From: Glandiceps talaboti
Taxonomy: Eukaryota > Hemichordata > Enteropneusta > Spengelidae
Length of the DNA: 64,000 nucleotides
Assembly (NCBI RefSeq): GCF_964340395.1
Contig: NC_135559.1
Span: 19,920,650 to 19,984,649 of the forward strand
Reading direction: 5' to 3'
Positions within the stretch are counted from its first letter, which is position 1. The number at the start of each line of letters is the position of its first letter. The notes under the pieces are model-generated. The model was not told the DNA's origin. It saw nothing but the letters and a program-made list of their open reading frames with translations, and made no database searches. Of this stretch, positions 58,293-64,000 are shown one piece after another. A program made the position numbers and the translations under genes.

Positions 58293-61200
58293 ATGGCACT
58301 GTTTACGTTACCAGTAGCTACACAAATACTACTCTTTAGTAATGATGCAGTAGAAGTGACATACACCGATGGATCTCAGTTACAGCTATCACCTTGTGGT
58401 GCAGGTTTTGTACACAGAAAACAAATCCAACAAACTAACCATCCACTCCAAGAGTTGCACAGGTATTATTTCGGTTATTTAAAAAAAAATGTGAAGGTGA
58501 TGAATCGTGGTAACTTTTTCACATTTGTGTCTCAAACTGATTAGATATCACTAGTACCAAGACATATGTTATTCCCCAATATTTTTCCTCTTTTATCCAA
58601 GGAATATAGAAATGTACTTGTCACCCAAGGGTTGTAACTACTCGTTGAGAGATGTGAAGTGACAACCCTTAGGTCATGAGTAGTTTTCGGCTGAATGAAG
58701 AAAATTATTGGAGAATAACATAATTATACCAATGCTAGTAATATCAAAGAAAAATTGCGGAAAGTAATGGCAATTTTGAATATTTTGAATCCAGCAGAAC
58801 CAGTGACATACACAGTGTTTTATTTAAGGGCAGTAAGTAGGTAAAATCTACCGGGGACCGGTTCCCACATCATTTTACCGGGGTTCCCCACCAAAATTAT
58901 GATACATTGCATGGGAAGCACTACCAGTTTTACCTCTTTCCCCCTTTCTGTTACCGGGGTTCCCAAAACACTGCATACATGTAGACAAGCATTGACCTAC
59001 ATGTACATTTGTAGACGCGTATTGTCATGATATACAATGTAGAACGACCAGAGTATATATTCCATATTTTTTGTTCAACTTCACTCATGCATGGTATAAT
59101 CTGTAATATATTTCTTCATTCAGCCAAGCAAAATATTAGTTACCTAATTGGTCTTGTCACTCTGAGTCCCTAGATGAGTTGATGTGACAAAACGTAAACC
59201 GGTTTAACCTAACCCTTTGATCACGAGTATTTTTCCAGCTAATGTCAAAATTGTGTTTGATTGACTTCATGTTTAAGTCTGAACACACTGACAATTGTTG
59301 TTCTTTCAGCGTGTAGTTAATTGCTATCATTTCATTTTTTTACGTTACAGGGTTCAACAAAGAACTCAATTTGTAACCAGTGAATTCAGAACTAAAGTCA
59401 TTGAAGCTTTGGAGTTTAGAAACAGATTTGCAGAACGACCCTTTATTTGTACTGAGCTAATGAATGAAAGAGACCAAGTGGTATGTTTAGTGTTCATGTA
59501 TGTCTCCTACAACCCTTAACACTAAAGTAAACCACTTTCTCTGTGCCAGGGATTCAATCCCAGGTTCTCATATTAGTCACAGGTGCCAGTGAGATTCGGG
59601 GATGAGTAGGGTTGGTGGGTGAGATGAATCTTACCTACTTGGTGCAAATATGGGAAAATGCCTAAAACGTACAGAGCCTTACATGTACATTTGTAATCTG
59701 GGTATAATACTAGTAATAGCTTTGTACATTGTACACAGTGTTGTACGCCCTCAATGGCAAACATACTAGTAATGCGTTGTATGTTTTACTGTAGCATAGG
59801 TTCACATGTAACCCATACCAGAGAGAAGTGTACTGTGATTTTGTCATTGTATGGCACTTCTGCTCTCATAAAATATTTATACTATCATTTCTAAGGGTCA
59901 ATCACTTCATGTAGGGTCTATGGGTCAATAGACCTGTTGCTGGTTCCAACATGCATTGCACATCTCCCAATACAACGTTACATATCTGTATACAAGAGGG
60001 TTTACATGCATTACTAGTACTCAGGGGGGGGGGGGTGTCACCTGACCATATTCTCAGTTTACCAATAAAATCCTTCTCTGCCATTAATGGTTTTAAGCAT
60101 TGTTGTATAAAATCTCTAACAGCATGTCTTTCCATCATTTCATTATACAAGTGTTATTTCAAAGTCCCTAATCCTGCCACAGCCATTATCTTTTACCTGA
60201 AGTGGGGATTATGTAACTAAACGTAACAACATAAGCAACATCATCTCATGCAAAGCATTTTGGAAAGCAAAAAACTGACTAATGTACCAACAACATGTTT
60301 ATTTCAGAATGTACACTCCGATATTCATCATATTAAATGGTCCACACATGCCAACAGCAAGGACATGGTCACACTTCAGAAAGATAGTTCAGTCTCTGTG
60401 TCTTCATTAGGTGGTTATGCCAGCCTCACACTAGCCCCTCACAAACAAGAATTCAATGTTAGATTCCTGGCAAAGGTCAGCAAGCCTCATGTACGTAATA
60501 CAGAAGTCTGTGAAAACAGAGATGCCAGGAGGAAAAATTGTTTCCAGCACATTGATTCCATGGAACTTGATGGCAGTTTTACTGGTATACTTTGTCAGCG
60601 AGACACCGCTAACAAAAGAAAAGAAAAGGAGTTGCCAGGCAACAAAGAGGAAGATAGTGTAGGAGAGAATAGTTGTCATGGAGATAGTAAAAGCCAGTCA
60701 TCTAGAAATCATTATATCTGGTTAGTTCAGCACCATTCAGTTGCCTCTTGCCCCAGTCACTGGAAGCAAGCCTTGGATTTAGCATTGAGTGCAATCAAAG
60801 AAGAAAACAATGGTGACGTCAATGAGGAACTACATGACTGCAGTGAGGAAGCCCAATCCAAAGCTAGTGTTACATCTGATGAGAAAACTGATGATGTAAT
60901 AAATAGTGCTGTACCTACGTCCCTGCCACTCAACTGCCCTACATCTCATTTGCATATGTGGAGTAAAGAAACGTTTGGTGTGGCTAAGATTCAGGATGGC
61001 GTGTACAATGTAAGACAAGAGAAGTTGAAAGTAATTTGTACAGATGGCATCATTTATAGGTATGTGACTGGTCTGACAGCAATCACCATGCAAGTTTAGA
61101 ATTTGTATGTTGAATGTGTTTGTACCAAATCCATGAAAATGTAATGTTTCATGATGTCTAACTTCGCAAAGTTTAATTCCATGTTGTCAATTTGAAGTTA

Positions 61201-63002
61201 TAATATTATTCTATTTGATACAACTAAACATCCATAAAGTTGCAAGAAGGAATGTTCATGGCCTCTGGGTTCATACTTAGTAATGAAAATTTCTACTGAC
61301 AGAGTCAAAAAATTTCTTGGAGGTGACTCCCAAATTTTCGCACATCACCATCATCAGGTGTGTACAACAATAGCTTATTGTAGTACAACCCTGATAATGC
61401 TAATGAGATTTCAGCGAAAATTAGGGGCTTTGCTTCCCAGAAATATTTTGACTGTGAGTAGAAAGTTTCATTACAACTGGTAATGGTATCTATAAAGTTA
61501 TTTAGTCATGATAATTTTGTGAAATAATATGACAGAACCCCATGGTGGTATGGCTTACTCAGACTTGTCAGTGCTTGTCGTGTTCTCTGTTGTAGCTACA
61601 TAACAAATCCTGAAAGTATAGCAGAGTGCAATACCTGTGAGTACCCACACTGAAACTCACTCATCAAGGGGTTTTGTAGCGCTGCCACTCAATTTGCTAT
61701 CCTAACTGACATTTTGATTTTCAATTTTGCTGTCCTTTCCTCATGTACAATGATAGCTGTGTTCCACTAGTCTTGAATGGCATTCCTGTAACAGTATATA
61801 CCGTTATTTGTTGAGTACGTCATACTTTATACTTAAATCATGTCATCAGCTCACATGCTGAATCCACAATTAGGTGTAATCATGGAAATGCAACCTCACT
61901 CTAAATACCTATGTTGTCCTCTATTTAAATGTACGCTAATGTTTTGCACACATTGTGTGAGGTGGGGCATGGCTTCTAGACCAGTGGAATACTGCTATCA
62001 TTGTTGTAGATGAGGAGGGACAGCGAAATTCAAAATCAAAATGTCAGTTAGGATAGCAAATTGAGAAGTCCAAATCAACAAATATGCTTGTAAAAAATGT
62101 GTATCTGAATCAATCAATCAGGCGTTCATTTGCATAAATATTTTGTGGGATTACATATCATATCATTATCATATAATTATAATACTATGGTGTAGTACTA
62201 TCATATCTTTATTACAGACTTCATTGGGGTAGTAGACCTGTGGTTGAAGTTTACCCAGGGGATGGATCCATCATACGAAGTAAAGGCCCCACTGGATGCT
62301 TCTTTACACAGTATTGGTATGAGAATTCCATGATAGAGGAGAGAGTGTACTCAGCAGAGAATCCACCCCCTGATACAACCAAACTACAGTATTCTTTACG
62401 GAGACTTATTGGTACTGCAGCAAGGTAAATTATAGTAAAATAGAAATGAGAAATAGATGATACATGTACATATACTGATTTTAGTCTAAGCAGAAAATTG
62501 GTTTCTGTTTTCAAAATTGTAATGCTTTCAGTCATGAGGGCCTGTCAAAAAAAAACAGAGCTTGACTATAATGAACCTACCTCATCCAGACACAGTGATT
62601 TCTCTACACTGTAACGCTGACCTTCTCACAATCCAGAGCGTATTTTCTGCTGACGAATCGGTGCAAGCAGTATGTCTCAGATGGTGTCATAAAGATGCCA
62701 GGCCTGTGGTTTACAACAAATTCAAAAGTGTTGTGTGAAGATGAAGCCATCTTGTAGGTACTCTTATTTTACACATAACGATATTAATTTATACCATGTA
62801 CATGTAACTATACATATAGTTTGTATCAGTCCATATTATACACATATCTTAGCATACACAGGAGGTTGAAAGAAATGTATGTTTTTCTTGTAGTTCCTTT
62901 CTTTCAATTTCATGTATCATTTTTTTCAATTGTAGGTTGTTTCACCACATAAGACACCAAGATTCATCCATGGTGGACTTCTATTCTAACTGTTGTTGGA
63001 AG
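58293..63002 (+). CDS. C5orf34: C5orf34 homologue, first five coding exons
   Basis: Exons 58293-58462, 59351-59480, 60308-61059, 62218-62424 and 62936-63002 join in frame to 442 codons; the rest lies beyond the window. Matches to the human protein as I recall it: YTDGSQLQLSPCGAGF (24-39), QQRTQFVTSEFR, IHHIKW, HKQEFNVRFLAKVS, WLVQHHSVASCPSHWKQAL, CPTSHLHMW, VEVYPGDGSIIRSKG and SNCCWK. All introns have GT/AG ends; the last exon was placed by its fit after RRLIGTAAR. The human protein is about 638 residues, so about two thirds is present. The domain is uncharacterised, with weak resemblance to polo-box-like folds in some annotations that I cannot confirm. No transmembrane or signal segment is visible. 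Introns 1, 3 and 5 are full of MITEs. Confidence 0.9.
58553..58742. mobile_element. Palindromic MITE in C5orf34 intron 1
   Basis: Terminal inverted repeats of about 40 bp (ACTAGTACCAAGACATATG at left, complement of ACTAGCATTGGTATAATT at right, both with GTTATTC then CCAATA). An inner inverted pair around CAACCCTT adds a second hairpin. ATATC flanks both sides as a possible target-site duplication. Confidence 0.7.
61687..62065. mobile_element. Palindromic MITE in C5orf34 intron 3
   Basis: Inverted repeats of about 85 bp: CTCAATTTGCTATCCTAACT near the left end is complemented near 62065, continuing through a block containing GACATTTTGATTTT and ending near CCACTAG. The centre is about 190 bp of unpaired sequence. 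Non-coding. Confidence 0.78.
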
Positions 63003-63148
63003 GTAGGCATTTGTATTAGTACTCATCTACAGTAAAAATGCTTACATAAAGCACTCCATGTCGACAATTTTTATGTAGTAATTAGATAGAATCAGTGTCA
63101 CATTGAAACATTGGTGATTTGACTAGCTGTAGCATTTACACTCATTTA

Positions 63149-63526
63149 AAGGGGAACACCAGTCCAGGAAATAAAGACACTTTCATAAACTATAGGTTCT
63201 GGAGAGTCATTTCATGATTTCACATCACCTGTTGGCCAGTGAATGATGGGAGTCAGCAGAAATAATATATTCATGGTTTCACAACGAATATTCATGACTC
63301 CTAAGTCCTTATTCCGTTCAATGTAAAATATATCTCATGAATATTCATTGTATAAACATGAATATATTATTTTGCTGACTCCCATGATGCAATGGTCCAC
63401 AGCAAAGATACCCTATAAAGGCACAAAATCAACTTGATGTTTCTCTGAAATTGAAAGGAATTGTTGGTGATGAAAAATCATGAAATAATTCTCCAGAATC
63501 CATAGTTTATGAAAATGTTTCCCCTT
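63149..63526. mobile_element. MITE with TA target site in C5orf34 intron 5
   Basis: Terminal repeats of about 75 bp start AAGGGGAACACCAGTCC at left and AAGGGGAAACATTTTC (complement) at right, each flanked by TA, as for Tc1/mariner-type elements. The inner part is also palindromic (GACTCCCAT and complement). A related single end lies near 37460. Confidence 0.8.
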
Positions 63527-63648
63527 TACAGAAACTGTTTTTAAAAAAACCCTGAAATGCTACAAATGTACTATAAAAGTTTGTGAGATTACTGTGTAAC
63601 AACTGCAATGTGAATATGTCTCAACCCAAACATCTGTATAAGTTCAAC

Positions 63649-64000
63649 TAGACTCTACTCTCAGTCCTCGGAGCTTCGCACTGCTAAAAGGGCTGTTTTT
63701 TTATATACCGACATCAACCATATCATTGTACTTGAATATCCTTGTAGTGTGCGCCCCCTCATCAACCACATAGGGCTAACTATTCGTTGATGCCCCAAGC
63801 TTCGCGATAACACTGAGCATTGCAGTAACACATCAATGAATGGTTACCGTTAGTCCTATGTGGTTGAAGAGGGCCCACAGTACAAGGATATTCAAATACA
63901 ATTACGTGATAGATATCGGTACATAAAAAAACAACCCTTTTAGCAATGCAAATTTTAAACTCCGAGGAATGTGAGAGAGTCTCAGTCTAAAGTGCAACCA
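63649..64000. mobile_element. Foldback MITE at the right window edge
   Basis: Arms of about 140 bp (63649-63786 and about 63835-64000) pair with few mismatches; examples are GCTAAAAGGGCTGTTTTTTT and TATCCTTGTA near CCACATAGG. The right limit may lie beyond the window. Confidence 0.75.

Noticed and set aside
62634-62757. Possible C5orf34 exon with frame RAYFLLTNRCKQ
   Set aside because: It fits acceptor and donor signals but not the family sequence, and 62936-63002 joins exon 4 in frame with a better match. It could be an alternative exon.

Overview
The window is AT-rich, gene-poor nuclear DNA from an animal. The visible genes are an AMT-type ammonium transporter (a class that vertebrates lost), a C5orf34 homologue, a GASK1/FAM198-like Golgi protein, a SEC14L2-like N-terminus, an ankyrin/SOCS-box protein and a rhodopsin-class GPCR. 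Together with CR1 and L2 LINEs, tRNA-SINEs and many palindromic MITEs, they suggest a marine invertebrate, probably a non-vertebrate deuterostome such as a hemichordate or amphioxus-like animal. The taxon is an inference; no taxon-specific marker was seen.

Layout. 1-4450: first coding exon and promoter side of a SEC14-like gene (minus), its intron 1 running off the left edge. 4450-13537: intergenic DNA with two pairs of related MITEs, an inverted-repeat element and a repeat carrying POU-like motifs. 13538-19599: six-exon ammonium transporter (plus), whose introns hold a MITE made of a repeated 12-mer, long TA and CT tracts and a 1 kb tandem-repeat element. 19600-22818: microsatellites. 22819-26021: three-exon GASK1-like gene (minus), convergent with AMT. 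26022-34069: intergenic, with a SINE, TA arrays flanking a structured module, and a large palindrome with target-site duplication. 34070-35197: intronless orphan GPCR (plus). 35198-45638: intergenic, with a tRNA-SINE with an L2-type tail, a pogo-like end, and an inverted repeat carrying two complete hammerhead ribozymes. 45639-48015: CR1-clade LINE (minus), then an older LINE fragment. 49893-51185: intronless ankyrin/SOCS-box gene (minus) with an N-terminal acylation motif. 51186-53383: microsatellites, inverted repeats and decayed hammerhead-like sequence. 53384-55411: L2-type LINE (plus). 56380-64000: 5' half of the C5orf34 homologue (plus), with four palindromic MITEs in its introns.

The genes are not functionally linked as far as the sequence shows: ammonium transport, lipid transfer, Golgi protein, receptor signalling, Cullin-RING adaptor, and an uncharacterised conserved protein. 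The most unusual signal is the ribozyme-bearing TA-flanked element at about 40.1-40.5 kb, part of whose flanking sequence recurs between two TA arrays at 29.2 kb. Exon boundaries were deduced by hand from GT/AG signals, reading frame and remembered family sequence; no alignment or folding program was run.
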